From Zetaproteobacteria bacterium CG06_land_8_20_14_3_00_59_53 (GTDB taxonomy: Bacteria > Pseudomonadota > Zetaproteobacteria > Mariprofundales > Mariprofundaceae), in NCBI GenBank assembly GCA_002779605.1, contig PEWE01000031.1, forward strand, positions 1 to 36,723: DNA of 36,723 nucleotides, given 5' to 3'. The translations under genes were made by a program, and so were the position numbers. Shown here in pieces: positions 7,722 through 16,676 of this stretch. Every line of letters begins with the position of its first letter. The first letter of the stretch is position 1. The notes under the pieces were generated by a model. That model was not told where the DNA came from and did no database searches. It saw nothing but the letters and a program-made list of their open reading frames with translations.

Positions 7722-9002
7722 CTAGACGATCATACCTGCACCGACAGTGTTGTTGGTGAAGGTATCGATGACGATGAAACTGCCGGTGGTGCGATTCTCC
7801 GCATAGGCATCGTAGAACAAGGGCTTGAGCAGCTTGAAGGTGATCTGGCCGATCTCATTCATGGCAAGCTCGTCGGCTGATTCCTTGTCCAGGGTGTGAA
7901 TATCACGACGGAAATCGATGCTCTCGACCATCGCCTTGACGGTGCTGGTGGTATGCTTGATCAGGTATTTCTTGCGGCAGGACAAGGGTTCGGAGCCGAT
8001 CCAGCAGACATTGGCGACCAGTTGCTTGGTATCCGAAGGCTTGTCCGACGGGTGCACAAGCATATCGCCGCGTGAGATATCGATCTCGTCTTCCAGGGTC
8101 AAGGTGATGCTCTGTGGTGCGAATGCCTCCTGCAGATTGCCGTCGAAGGCGACGATCTCGCTGACCTTCGAGGCAAGCCCGGTGGATGCCACCACGACTT
8201 TATCACCGACCTTCACGGTGCCGGAGGCGATGGTGCCCATGAAACCGCGATAATCCGGCAGGTCGGGGGTCTGCGGACGATTGACCAGCTGCACTGGGAA
8301 ACGGAACGGTTTGCTGTCGATATTGTCCAGCGTCGGCAGGGTTTCCAGTGTTTCCAGCAGGGTTTTGCCTTCATACCAGCCGAGATGCTCGCCGCGCACA
8401 GCCACCATATCACCTTCCAGCGCCGACATCGGGATGCAGATCAGATCCTTCACACCCTGCTTCTCGCAATACGCCTGCATGTCGCTACGGATCTTCTCAT
8501 AAACAGCCTGATCAAAACCGACCAGATCCATCTTGTTGACCGCCACGATCAGATGTGGAATCCCCAGCAGTCCGAGAATGTGGGTATGGCGCTTGGTTTG
8601 TGGCATCACGCCACTGCGTGCATCGATCAGAATGATGGCAGCACTGGCGGTGGACGCACCGGTCACCATATTACGGGTGTACTGTTCATGCCCCGGACAG
8701 TCGGCCATGATGAACTTGCGCTTCGGGGTGGCGAAATAGCGGTAAGCGACATCGATGGTGATGCCCTGTTCGCGTTCGGCGGACAGACCGTCGGTCAGCA
8801 TGGCCAGATCGATCTCGGCGGCTGAAGCGATGTGCTCGGAGCCTTTCTGCTTGCGCACAGCCAGCAACTGGTCCTCGAAAGCACCCTTGGTGTCCACCAG
8901 CAGGCGTCCGATCAGGGTTGATTTACCATCATCCACACTGCCCACTGTCACCAGCCTGAGCAGCTCGATTTCTTTGGTCATTTTTACATTCAATTCAGAC
9001 AT
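7722..9002 (-). CDS. cysN: Sulfate adenylyltransferase subunit 1 CysN
   Basis: CysN is the GTPase subunit of ATP sulfurylase; GTP hydrolysis drives formation of APS from sulfate and ATP. The 426-residue protein has the P-loop GSVDDGKST, a DCPGHEQYTRNM G3 region, NKMD (G4) and the EF-Tu-like beta-barrel domains, with VNRPQTPDLPDYRGF typical of CysN. It lacks a C-terminal CysC (APS kinase) domain, in keeping with the APS-type reductase encoded upstream. I chose the ATG at 9002 because the family begins there; the upstream extension overlaps cysD and is rich in Arg and Ser. It is the last gene of the operon. Confidence 0.95.
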   Translation of the reverse strand: MSELNVKMTKEIELLRLVTVGSVDDGKSTLIGRLLVDTKGAFEDQLLAVRKQKGSEHIASAAEIDLAMLTDGLSAEREQGITIDVAYRYFATPKRKFIMADCPGHEQYTRNMVTGASTASAAIILIDARSGVMPQTKRHTHILGLLGIPHLIVAVNKMDLVGFDQAVYEKIRSDMQAYCEKQGVKDLICIPMSALEGDMVAVRGEHLGWYEGKTLLETLETLPTLDNIDSKPFRFPVQLVNRPQTPDLPDYRGFMGTIASGTVKVGDKVVVASTGLASKVSEIVAFDGNLQEAFAPQSITLTLEDEIDISRGDMLVHPSDKPSDTKQLVANVCWIGSEPLSCRKKYLIKHTTSTVKAMVESIDFRRDIHTLDKESADELAMNEIGQITFKLLKPLFYDAYAENRTTGSFIVIDTFTNNTVGAGMIV

Positions 9003-9018
9003 CGCTTTCCCCGCGGAC

Positions 9019-9927
9019 CTAGAAGTAGCCTTCTTTTTTCTTGTCTTCCATGCTGTTGGAGCCGTGATCGATGATGCGCGTCTCGCGCTCGGAGCGGCGT
9101 GCAGCCGCGGCCTCGATGACGATCTCATCCATATTCACGGCATCAGAACGCACAGCCCCCGTGCAGGGGCTGCAGCCCAGCGTGCGGAAGCGGCTCATCA
9201 CCATCTTCGGCTCCTCGCCTTCCAGCAGCTGATCCTTCATGTCTTCATAATACGGGATCAACATGTTCTTGCGCTCGACCATCGGACGCTCTTTGGCGAA
9301 ATACAGCGGAACGATCGGGATCTTCTCCTCGCGGATATACAGCCAGACATCCATCTCCGTCCAGTTGGAGATCGGGAACACGCGTACCGATTCACCTTCG
9401 TGGATGCGCCCGTTGTAGATGCTCCACAATTCGGGACGCTGGTTCTTCGGATCCCACTGGCCGAATTCGTCGCGCATCGAGAACACACGCTCTTTGGCGC
9501 GCGAACGCTCTTCGTCGCGGCGAGCACCACCGAAGGCTGCGTCGTACCCGCCCTCTTCCAGCGCATCGAGAAGACCCTGGGTCTTCAATGCGCCGCAGCA
9601 GCGGGCCACGCCGAAATCCTTCGGATTCATGCCCCTGGCGATGGCTTCCTCATTGCGACGCACGATCAGATCCGCACCGATCTCCTTGCAGAAGGAGTCG
9701 CGAAACTCGTACATCTCCTTGAACTTGTAACCGGTATCGACATGCAACAGCGGAAACGGAATCTTCGCCGGATAGAAGGCCTTGCGCGCCAGATGCAGCA
9801 GCACGCTGGAATCCTTGCCCACCGAATACAACATGACCGGATTGCGGAACTCGGCCACCACCTCGCGGATGATATGGATCGATTCGGCTTCCAGCGCCTT
9901 GAGCTGCGTCAGCTTGTGTTCGCTCAT
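9019..9927 (-). CDS. cysD: Sulfate adenylyltransferase subunit 2 CysD
   Basis: CysD is the catalytic subunit of ATP sulfurylase and partner of CysN. The 302-residue protein carries the PP-loop-type [49 protein letters not shown] and [10 protein letters not shown], all CysD hallmarks. It ends in the KKEGYF tail typical of the family. The ATG at 9927 has AAGGAG upstream; a start at 9960 would add a non-conserved lysine-rich extension. cysH ends ten bases before it. Confidence 0.95.
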   Translation of the reverse strand: MSEHKLTQLKALEAESIHIIREVVAEFRNPVMLYSVGKDSSVLLHLARKAFYPAKIPFPLLHVDTGYKFKEMYEFRDSFCKEIGADLIVRRNEEAIARGMNPKDFGVARCCGALKTQGLLDALEEGGYDAAFGGARRDEERSRAKERVFSMRDEFGQWDPKNQRPELWSIYNGRIHEGESVRVFPISNWTEMDVWLYIREEKIPIVPLYFAKERPMVERKNMLIPYYEDMKDQLLEGEEPKMVMSRFRTLGCSPCTGAVRSDAVNMDEIVIEAAAARRSERETRIIDHGSNSMEDKKKEGYF

Positions 9928-9937
9928 CTTGTTCTCC

Positions 9938-10669
9938 TTAAATCCCTTCACCCTCTTCACCTGCCGGTTTTTCCAGAATCGGGCTGATCACATGCAGGCC
10001 GCATTCTGCCACCGACTCGTCGTTTTCCCACCACCAGCGACCGGCGCGGGCATCCTCGCCGACGGAGATCGCACGGGTGCAGCATTCGCATCCGATGGAG
10101 TGGTAGAAATGATCGTGAAGCTTGTTGTAGGGCACATCATTGGCACGGATGTAATCCCATATCTCTTCCCAGCTCCAGTCCAGCAGCGGATTGTATTTGG
10201 TAAGTCCGTACACGGGATCTCTTTCGACAGACTGCAGATCGCCGCGGCCCTCGGACTGCTCGCGCCGGCGACCCGTGATCCATGCCGTCTTGCCGTGCAG
10301 AACCCGGTTCAGTGGATTCACCTTGCGCACCTGACAGCAGAGCTTTCGTTCCTCGATCGAATGGCGGAACAAGTTCACGCCGTGGTCGCGGACCATCTGT
10401 TCCACTTCCCGGCAATCCGGAAACACGATCTGCACCTTCATGTCGTAGCGCTGCTCGACCTCGCTGATCACATCGTAGGTGGACTGCGGCAGGCGGCCTG
10501 TGTCCAGAGTCAGCACAGGGATCGGCAGATTGTTCCGCCCGATCATATCAATCAATACTGAGGCTTCGGCAGCGAAGCTGGATGGATAGATCAGACTACT
10601 CCCGTGCGTGGCGATCGCCCCGTTCAACAGGGCTAGAGCCGCTTCAATCTTGTTTCCGGACACATTCAC
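9938..10669 (-). CDS. cysH: Assimilatory APS reductase (CysH, iron-sulfur type)
   Basis: This enzyme reduces activated sulfate to sulfite with thiol electrons. The 243-residue protein has [18 protein letters not shown], a KYNPLLDW segment and the C-terminal ECGLH carrying the catalytic Cys. Two cysteine pairs, LCCQV and GCECC, mark the 4Fe-4S form that acts on APS; PAPS-specific enzymes lack them. This agrees with the absence of an APS kinase in the operon. The gene sits seven bases after the permease fusion. Confidence 0.92.
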   Translation of the reverse strand: MNVSGNKIEAALALLNGAIATHGSSLIYPSSFAAEASVLIDMIGRNNLPIPVLTLDTGRLPQSTYDVISEVEQRYDMKVQIVFPDCREVEQMVRDHGVNLFRHSIEERKLCCQVRKVNPLNRVLHGKTAWITGRRREQSEGRGDLQSVERDPVYGLTKYNPLLDWSWEEIWDYIRANDVPYNKLHDHFYHSIGCECCTRAISVGEDARAGRWWWENDESVAECGLHVISPILEKPAGEEGEGI

Positions 10670-10676
10670 TCCTTGC

Positions 10677-13331
10677 TCAACCGATACCGGCCACGGGCCA
10701 CCAGAAACGTGTCACCAGACCGAAAAGAACCAGCGTGGACAACATCAATAACAGGCCCATGCGCACCATGCGCCCGAGTTCGATGTATCCGGTACCGTAA
10801 ATCATCGCATTAGCCGGCGTACCCATAGGCAACGTGAACGCGAAGCCGGACACGATGCCGATGCCGAGTGCGATCGACACAGGATCCAGATGCGCGGTCC
10901 CGGCCATGGAGAGAGCCAGCGGCAACATAATGGCCACCGCAGCCGTGTTGCTGATCGCCTCAGTCAGCAGCAGGGTCATCAGGCCGAGCAGCAACAAGAG
11001 TCCCCAGCCGGAAAGGCCTGCCGGCCACAGCGCCTGTGCAATCCAGGCCGCGGCGCCGGTCATTTCCAGCGACTTGGCGATGGCAATCGCACCGCCGTAC
11101 ATGACGATCACACCCCAGTCGATTTGCGACTGCACTTCTTTCCATGCGGCAATGCGCAAAGCGAACATCAGTACCACGGCAAGCAGCGCGATAGCAGCCA
11201 GACCCAGGGTCTCACCGAACACCACCCAGCCGAACATGGTGCAAAGCATCAGTACCGCCATAAGGCGTGCCGACCACGAAGCCCGGCCGATCTCCAGCCG
11301 CTTCTGATCGATGCGCTGGATGGCTCCCTTCATGTCGATCGATGATACTTCCACAAAACTCAACAACAGCACTGCGGCCACCGACAGCATACCGAGCACA
11401 ATCGGGGCGGACGCCAGCGTCCAGTCGGTGAAGCTGAACACACTGCCGGTCGTCTCCTGCAGGATCGCCATGGCCAGCGGACCGCGAGCCCCGCCCAGCA
11501 GGGTCAGCACACCACCGATAATCGCGCCCCACGCCAGCGCAAAGAACAGGCCGGAGGTAAAAGAATGCCCGCGCGGCAGTTCCAGACCACGCACCACCGA
11601 CCACACGATGGGCAGCATCACGGCCACCACCGCATGCTCCGGCATGAAGCAGGCCATCAGTGCAGGCAGCAACAGCATGGTCAGCAACAGGCGGCGCGGG
11701 CTGGTTCCCATGCGATCAAGCACGGCCAGCGCCATCTGCTCGGACAAGCCGGAACGGATGATACCGGCAGCCAGCGCGAAGGCGCCGAGAATGAAGAACA
11801 CCGCCGGATTACCGAACAGGGAGTAGATATCCCCTGCCGGCAGTACGCCCAGCACAGGCAGCAGGGCCAGCCCGAGCATGGAGGTGACCGGCAGCGGCAG
11901 TAATTGGGTGATCCACAGAACCAGACACAGGCCGAATACCAGCAAGGCGCGCCAACCCGGTTCGCTCAGTCCTTCAGGAGAGGTTTGCAACATGGTCATC
12001 GCGGTCAATGCGAACAACAGCAGCAGGGCAAGGAGCGGAAAGCTGCGTCTGGCCACCAGCACGTGCATCGGGCGCTTGTCCATCGCGGGCGCTGAACCGA
12101 AAGCATCCTCACTGTCGACGGCTTCCGATTGATGCACCCGCAGATGGCGACGCAGCGCATCCAGCCAGCCATGCACCTTACGGCCCAGCGATGAGGCGGA
12201 GATACGTTCATGCAACATGGTTTCCTGACCGACCAGCGCTCCGCTTTCCATCGGCGTGAGTACTCGTCCCATATCGCGCAGCCTATGGCTGGGCAGCTGC
12301 GAAGCAGTGAGAAGTTCATACTGTTGCAGCAGCGCCTGCTCCACATCATCCAGACTAGGCAAATCGCAATCGGCCAGCGGTGTGCCGGGCAGAGGCCGGA
12401 AAGGAGTCAGCAAGGGTACAACACCGCATGCGATCAGCTTCTGCATGCCCTCGATGGTGGAAGACAGCGGTTCCAGTCCGACGATCAGATGGCTGACCAC
12501 AGAACCCGGCCTGAATACCGCCTGTGCGTGTTCCAGTGCCCTCCACACAGCCTGCTGTCCGCCTTCCTGTTGCTTGCCCGGACAAACCTCGGTAAAACGG
12601 ACTGCATCATTCACTTCCAGATTGCAGACAAAGATATCCAGTCCTGCTGCATACAGGTCGTCGATGACCTGCACATTGCGAGGGGCAACGGTTTCAAGCG
12701 CGATCTGCTGGTGCCCGAGATGCTTTCTCAGCAGAGCAATCACCGGAATCAGGCGGGACAAACCTGCATCATCTCCCGGCGATGCACCGTTGTAGAGATA
12801 GACGGTATCGATATCGCGCTCGGCAAGGGCGGCCCGAACCACCTCGACCAGTTCAAGCGGGTCGCGCATCGGCGGCTCGGCCTGGTTGAGCATCGAATCA
12901 TACTGGCAATAACCGCAAGCCATGCCCGGACGGGCAAAGAAACCGCAGCCCATCAGCGGATGCAGCATCAGCAACCTGTCGTGCAGCGAAGAAAAACTGC
13001 CCATGCGGGCGCCACTGCGGGTTTTCCTGCGATAATACTTGGGGGCCTCAAGCAGCTTGACCGGCTGCATCTCGCCACCGCAGTGCAGTTCCGCATTTCC
13101 ATCCACCATGCGCAGCGCAAAGCCGCTGGCCTCGGTGAACGGCTGACCGACGGGAACCGTGCAGAACTGACCGCTGGGCAGGCGCACATCGACCACCGAT
13201 TCCGCCGCATTGGCCTGCGCCACATAGCGCGAGGCATCCGGCAGGCCGTCGGGCAGAGCAAGGCCCCGGCTCACCAGAGCCAGCTTTGTACGCCCCGGGT
13301 TGGAGAACGGGTGCAGGTCGTCGGTTGTCAT
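10677..13331 (-). CDS. Radical SAM domain fused to DASS/SLC13 anion permease
   Basis: The single open frame encodes 884 residues. Residues 1-100 form an N-terminal region I do not recognise. Residues 100-345 look like a radical SAM TIM barrel, with YLYNGASPGDD, ALETVAPRNV and LLTPFRPLPGTPL, but the cysteines are spaced CX9CX2C (C129, C139, C142) rather than CX3CX2C. From residue about 430 a complete DASS/SLC13 transporter follows, with GNPAVFFILGAFALAAGII and a late SNTAAVAIMLP motif. The first SNT-type position reads PEHAVVAVMLP instead. Inside a sulfate-assimilation operon, the permease is the obvious candidate for sulfate uptake. The radical SAM substrate is unknown, and a regulatory or sensing role is only inference. 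Confidence 0.85.
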   Translation of the reverse strand: MTTDDLHPFSNPGRTKLALVSRGLALPDGLPDASRYVAQANAAESVVDVRLPSGQFCTVPVGQPFTEASGFALRMVDGNAELHCGGEMQPVKLLEAPKYYRRKTRSGARMGSFSSLHDRLLMLHPLMGCGFFARPGMACGYCQYDSMLNQAEPPMRDPLELVEVVRAALAERDIDTVYLYNGASPGDDAGLSRLIPVIALLRKHLGHQQIALETVAPRNVQVIDDLYAAGLDIFVCNLEVNDAVRFTEVCPGKQQEGGQQAVWRALEHAQAVFRPGSVVSHLIVGLEPLSSTIEGMQKLIACGVVPLLTPFRPLPGTPLADCDLPSLDDVEQALLQQYELLTASQLPSHRLRDMGRVLTPMESGALVGQETMLHERISASSLGRKVHGWLDALRRHLRVHQSEAVDSEDAFGSAPAMDKRPMHVLVARRSFPLLALLLLFALTAMTMLQTSPEGLSEPGWRALLVFGLCLVLWITQLLPLPVTSMLGLALLPVLGVLPAGDIYSLFGNPAVFFILGAFALAAGIIRSGLSEQMALAVLDRMGTSPRRLLLTMLLLPALMACFMPEHAVVAVMLPIVWSVVRGLELPRGHSFTSGLFFALAWGAIIGGVLTLLGGARGPLAMAILQETTGSVFSFTDWTLASAPIVLGMLSVAAVLLLSFVEVSSIDMKGAIQRIDQKRLEIGRASWSARLMAVLMLCTMFGWVVFGETLGLAAIALLAVVLMFALRIAAWKEVQSQIDWGVIVMYGGAIAIAKSLEMTGAAAWIAQALWPAGLSGWGLLLLLGLMTLLLTEAISNTAAVAIMLPLALSMAGTAHLDPVSIALGIGIVSGFAFTLPMGTPANAMIYGTGYIELGRMVRMGLLLMLSTLVLFGLVTRFWWPVAGIG

Positions 13332-13375
13332 GTACGATTCGTTGCCATGATTATCTGGTTATCATGATCTGATCA

Positions 13376-15727
13376 TCAAATCGAACCGCTCTTCTCCACG
13401 CGGATCTTCCATTGGGTATCGGATATCCTGTCCTTGGCCAGAACGCGCTGGCCCTGCTCCTGCAGCGAAAGCGGCACATTCTCGATCGGAGCACCGTCAT
13501 CGAGGATCACATCCAGCAGGCTGCCGACCGGCATCGTGGTAAGCTTGATCTTGGTTTTCACAAAGTTCATCGGGCAGGCGACCCCGGATAGATCGAGCAG
13601 AACCACATCCGAAGAGGATGCTTCAGGCGCAGCCACTGCGGGCTCTTCCTTTGCAGCCTCATCCTGCTGCGGAACCGCTGCGAAACGTTTCTCGGCAAGA
13701 GCCAGCCAATCGCCCTGAACCTGTTTCAGTCTGGTGACACCGGAAGCCGGATCAGCCAGATCGATATTCATCAGCGCCGATTGCACGGCCTGGAAACCGC
13801 CCATGACCTCGGCATCACCTGCAGCATTCACCATCAGCAGGCCGAACACGCTATTGTCTTCTTCAGGCGCCTCACCGAAAGCCACCAGGAAGGCGCGCGC
13901 CGTGGAGATCGCCGAACGGCGCAGTGCCGTCAGCGCCTCGGCCCAGAACATCGCATCACTGTGCGCACGGGCAAGCAGCAATTCATACTCTGCCTCGGAG
14001 ATCAAGGCATCGGACATGGAAAGCACAGCACCGGCACACTCGCCCTTCTTGTTACCCTTGGTATTGAAGGCCTCGTTTTCGCTCCAGTCGTAGATCAGGC
14101 CCTCGATCTCACCCGGCTGACCGGCAAACGGAGCCAGCACTGCGTTGATCGCCTCCTGCCCGATGCGTGATGCCCAGTCATGCACGCTCTCGCCCTCTGC
14201 CCGCCCGTCCTTGTAGGCATGAAGCATGGCGATGCCAGCCTCGGGGGCGCGCTTGGCAGGCACTGGATCTGTGGCAAAGGCCAGCGGCTGTCCGGCTTTA
14301 CCGGAACCGCCGACATGCAGCTGGTAATGCGGCACAGCCTGTCCGTCGATCTTCTTGGCCAGACCGTGGAATCCGAGATCGGCAATATGGTGACGGGCAC
14401 ATGAATGCTGGCAGCCCGATGCTTTGACCGTGATCCCGGCCAGCGTCGCATCCTTTTTCAGATCGGCCATCATCGGCTGCAGGGCCTCGGCAAGTCCGCG
14501 ACTGGAGGTGATGCCCAGACGGCAGGTTTCCGTGCCCGGGCAGGCCACCACATCGGCGATGCCGCGTGCATATTCGGTGGTCAGCCCCGCAGCATTGAGA
14601 ACAGCCTGGGCTGCGGCCACCTTGTCCGCATCCACATCTGCAATCACCAGACCCTGTTCGGTCGTCACGCTCAGGCTATCGGTGCCGGCGGCACGCGCGG
14701 CATCGGCCACGGCATGACACTGCGCCGGGGTCAGATCGCCACGGAACAGGTTCAGCAGGATCGCCTGCTTGCCGTTGTGCTGCCCGACCACACCGGAATC
14801 GGAATGCGGCATCTCGCCGGTCGGCGTGCGCCAGTTCGCTTCGGGGTAACCGGTAGCACCGGCATGGGTCTTCTCGACCACGGCACGCTGCCTCCTGTAC
14901 TCCTCGATAAAGCCTTCCTCGCCCAGTTTCTGTGCCACATATTTCATGCGCGCACGGGCACGGCGTTTGCGATCGGAGAATTTGAAATGGATGCGCATCA
15001 GCGCCTCACCGACCAGCAGCAACTCGGACTCCGGAATGAACGCCTCCAGCAGCAATGCGCTCATCGGCTGAGAAGAAAGCCCGCCTGCCGCCCATACCTG
15101 AAAGCCCCTGATACCGTCCTGAACGGTGGCGATGAAGCCGATATCGTGCATGCCGGACAAGCCGCAATCCGTAGCACAGCCCGAGAATGTCACCTTGAAC
15201 TTACGCGGAAACTGCTGCGCCAGAGGGTGACGCAGGAAAAACTCGGCAAAGCGGCGTGCGTGTACCGACACATCGGCATGCTCAGCAGGGCAGCGGCCAG
15301 CCAGAAAGCATGAGGAAACATTGCGCACGGTGTTACCGCATGCCTCGCGCGTGGTCAGCCCTGCGGCATCCAGCCTGCGCAAAAAGGCGGGCACATCGTC
15401 CAGTGAAACGAAATTGGCCTGGATATCCTGACGCGTGGTCACATGGGCGAATTTATGCGGAGCCTCGATGAGCGTGCCGTCGGTCGGCATGCGACCGGCA
15501 TAATCAGCCACACAATCGCCGATCACATCCAGTTGATCCGGGGTCAGATTGCCGCCCGGCAGCTTGACGCGCACCATCTGCACGCCTTCCTGACGCTGGC
15601 CGTACACACCCATCTGCAGACGGAACGGCGTAAAGCGCTCTTCGGACATCCGGCCGGCACGGAAAGCCTTATAGCCCGCCTCGAACTCATCGACATCGGC
15701 AGTCCGTGTAAAATTAAATTCGCTCAT
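13376..15727 (-). CDS. Siroheme sulfite reductase fused to a TusA-like domain
   Basis: The 783-residue protein has a siroheme nitrite/sulfite reductase module up to about residue 560. In the second half, C396, C402, C439 and C443 give the CX5C...CX3C quartet of the siroheme-4Fe-4S centre. The first half has a matching quartet (C140, C146, C184, C188), which is not present in E. coli CysI. A helical region of about 120 residues follows that I cannot assign; it may be HEPN-like. The last 75 residues form a TusA-type carrier with SGVACPMNFVKTK, whose Cys would hold persulfide sulfur. In this operon sulfite, not nitrite, is the likely substrate. An AGAGG Shine-Dalgarno lies upstream of the ATG, just after a strong hairpin. 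Confidence 0.88.
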   Translation of the reverse strand: MSEFNFTRTADVDEFEAGYKAFRAGRMSEERFTPFRLQMGVYGQRQEGVQMVRVKLPGGNLTPDQLDVIGDCVADYAGRMPTDGTLIEAPHKFAHVTTRQDIQANFVSLDDVPAFLRRLDAAGLTTREACGNTVRNVSSCFLAGRCPAEHADVSVHARRFAEFFLRHPLAQQFPRKFKVTFSGCATDCGLSGMHDIGFIATVQDGIRGFQVWAAGGLSSQPMSALLLEAFIPESELLLVGEALMRIHFKFSDRKRRARARMKYVAQKLGEEGFIEEYRRQRAVVEKTHAGATGYPEANWRTPTGEMPHSDSGVVGQHNGKQAILLNLFRGDLTPAQCHAVADAARAAGTDSLSVTTEQGLVIADVDADKVAAAQAVLNAAGLTTEYARGIADVVACPGTETCRLGITSSRGLAEALQPMMADLKKDATLAGITVKASGCQHSCARHHIADLGFHGLAKKIDGQAVPHYQLHVGGSGKAGQPLAFATDPVPAKRAPEAGIAMLHAYKDGRAEGESVHDWASRIGQEAINAVLAPFAGQPGEIEGLIYDWSENEAFNTKGNKKGECAGAVLSMSDALISEAEYELLLARAHSDAMFWAEALTALRRSAISTARAFLVAFGEAPEEDNSVFGLLMVNAAGDAEVMGGFQAVQSALMNIDLADPASGVTRLKQVQGDWLALAEKRFAAVPQQDEAAKEEPAVAAPEASSSDVVLLDLSGVACPMNFVKTKIKLTTMPVGSLLDVILDDGAPIENVPLSLQEQGQRVLAKDRISDTQWKIRVEKSGSI

Positions 15728-15743
15728 TTCAAACCTCTGATTG

Positions 15744-15781
15744 CCACAGAGGACACAGAGGACGCTCTGTGCTCTCTGTGG
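15744..15781. repeat. CACAGAG-type palindromic repeat
   Basis: The 38 bases fold into a 17-bp stem with a GACG loop: CCACAGAG-GA-CACAGAG on the left and CTCTGTG-CT-CTCTGTGG on the right, with one mismatch and one wobble. Similar CACAGAG palindromes are dispersed in many bacterial genomes. It lies in the 65-base gap between the thiF-like stop and the sulfite reductase start, 17 bases ahead of that start. Confidence 0.8.
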
Positions 15782-15792
15782 TGAAAAATTTG

Positions 15793-16617
15793 TCAGCTGT
15801 GACCAATCTGCAGTTCGCAGGCCTGCTCATAGGTCACCAGTTCGGTAATGGTGGGATGTTCGCTGCACAGCGGGCAACCCGGATCCTTACGCAGCTTCAG
15901 CTTCTTCCACTCCATGCGCAGCGCATCGAAGGTCATCAGTCTGCCCGCCAGAGAATCGCCGATGCCCAGCAGTTCCTTGATGGCCTCCACGGCCTGGATG
16001 GTACCCACGGCACCAGCCAGCGCGCCGAGAATGCCGGCCTCGGAACAGGAAGGTACCAGCCCCTTCGGCGGCGGCTCCGGATACAGGCAGCGATAGCAGG
16101 GTGCATCCTTCTGTTGATGTGGCTTGAAGGTGGCCACCTGCCCTTCGAAACGGAACATCGCACCGGAGATCAGCGGTTTCTTCTCGAAGTAGCAGGCATC
16201 GTTGACCAGAAAGCGCGTCGGGAAGTTGTCGCAGCCATCGATGATCAGATCGTATTCACGGATGATCTCGCGGATATTGTCCTCGGTGACGAAGTAGTTG
16301 TAGGTGTTGACCTGCACATCCGGATTGAGCGCCTGAATCGTTTCACGCGCGCTCTCCACCTTAGGCATGCCGACACGGTCTTCGTTGTGGATGATCTGGC
16401 GCTGCAGATTGGATGAATCCACCACATCGGCATCGGCGATACCGATGGTCCCCACTCCGGCGGCTGCCAGATAATAGGCCACAGGCGAACCTAGTCCGCC
16501 GGCGCCGATCATGAACACCTTGGATTCTAGCAGCTTCGACTGCCCTTCCGCCCCGACCTCGGGAAGGATGATGTGGCGCGCATAGCGCTCGATTTGTTTC
16601 TCTGTAAAATCAATCAC
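15793..16617 (-). CDS. ThiF/MoeB/HesA-type E1-like adenylyltransferase
   Basis: The 274-residue enzyme would adenylate the C-terminal glycine of a ubiquitin-like sulfur carrier, most likely the ThiS/MoaD-like protein of the same operon. It has the nucleotide-binding IGAGGLGSP near residue 37, SSNLQRQI, the DNFPTR acidic motif and two CXXC zinc pairs (CYRC and CPLC). A Cys in VPSCSEAGILGA is in the position of the E1-type reactive Cys. No rhodanese domain is attached, so sulfur must come from another donor. Whether it serves cysteine, homocysteine, thiamin or molybdopterin synthesis cannot be told from this sequence alone; its operon favours the first two. Confidence 0.88.
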   Translation of the reverse strand: MIDFTEKQIERYARHIILPEVGAEGQSKLLESKVFMIGAGGLGSPVAYYLAAAGVGTIGIADADVVDSSNLQRQIIHNEDRVGMPKVESARETIQALNPDVQVNTYNYFVTEDNIREIIREYDLIIDGCDNFPTRFLVNDACYFEKKPLISGAMFRFEGQVATFKPHQQKDAPCYRCLYPEPPPKGLVPSCSEAGILGALAGAVGTIQAVEAIKELLGIGDSLAGRLMTFDALRMEWKKLKLRKDPGCPLCSEHPTITELVTYEQACELQIGHS

Positions 16618-16676
16618 TTAAAATCTCCAATTAACTCGATAAATCACATAAGGAAGGCTCGATGACGGGCCGCTTC

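Noticed and set aside
8755-9987. Plus-strand open frame of 410 residues
   Set aside because: It runs across cysN, cysD and the end of cysH, all of which are clear genes on the minus strand.
12210-13367. Long plus-strand open frame of 385 residues
   Set aside because: It lies opposite the radical SAM-permease gene, is rich in His, Gln and Arg, and shows no family pattern. It is an antisense shadow of a GC-rich gene.
13365-13375. Palindrome TGATCTGATCA between the sulfite reductase and the permease fusion
   Set aside because: It is only 11 bases, AT-rich and abuts the stop codon; chance is a sufficient explanation.
14405-15313. Plus-strand open frame of 302 residues
   Set aside because: It is opposite the sulfite reductase, and the conserved cysteine motifs lie on the minus strand.
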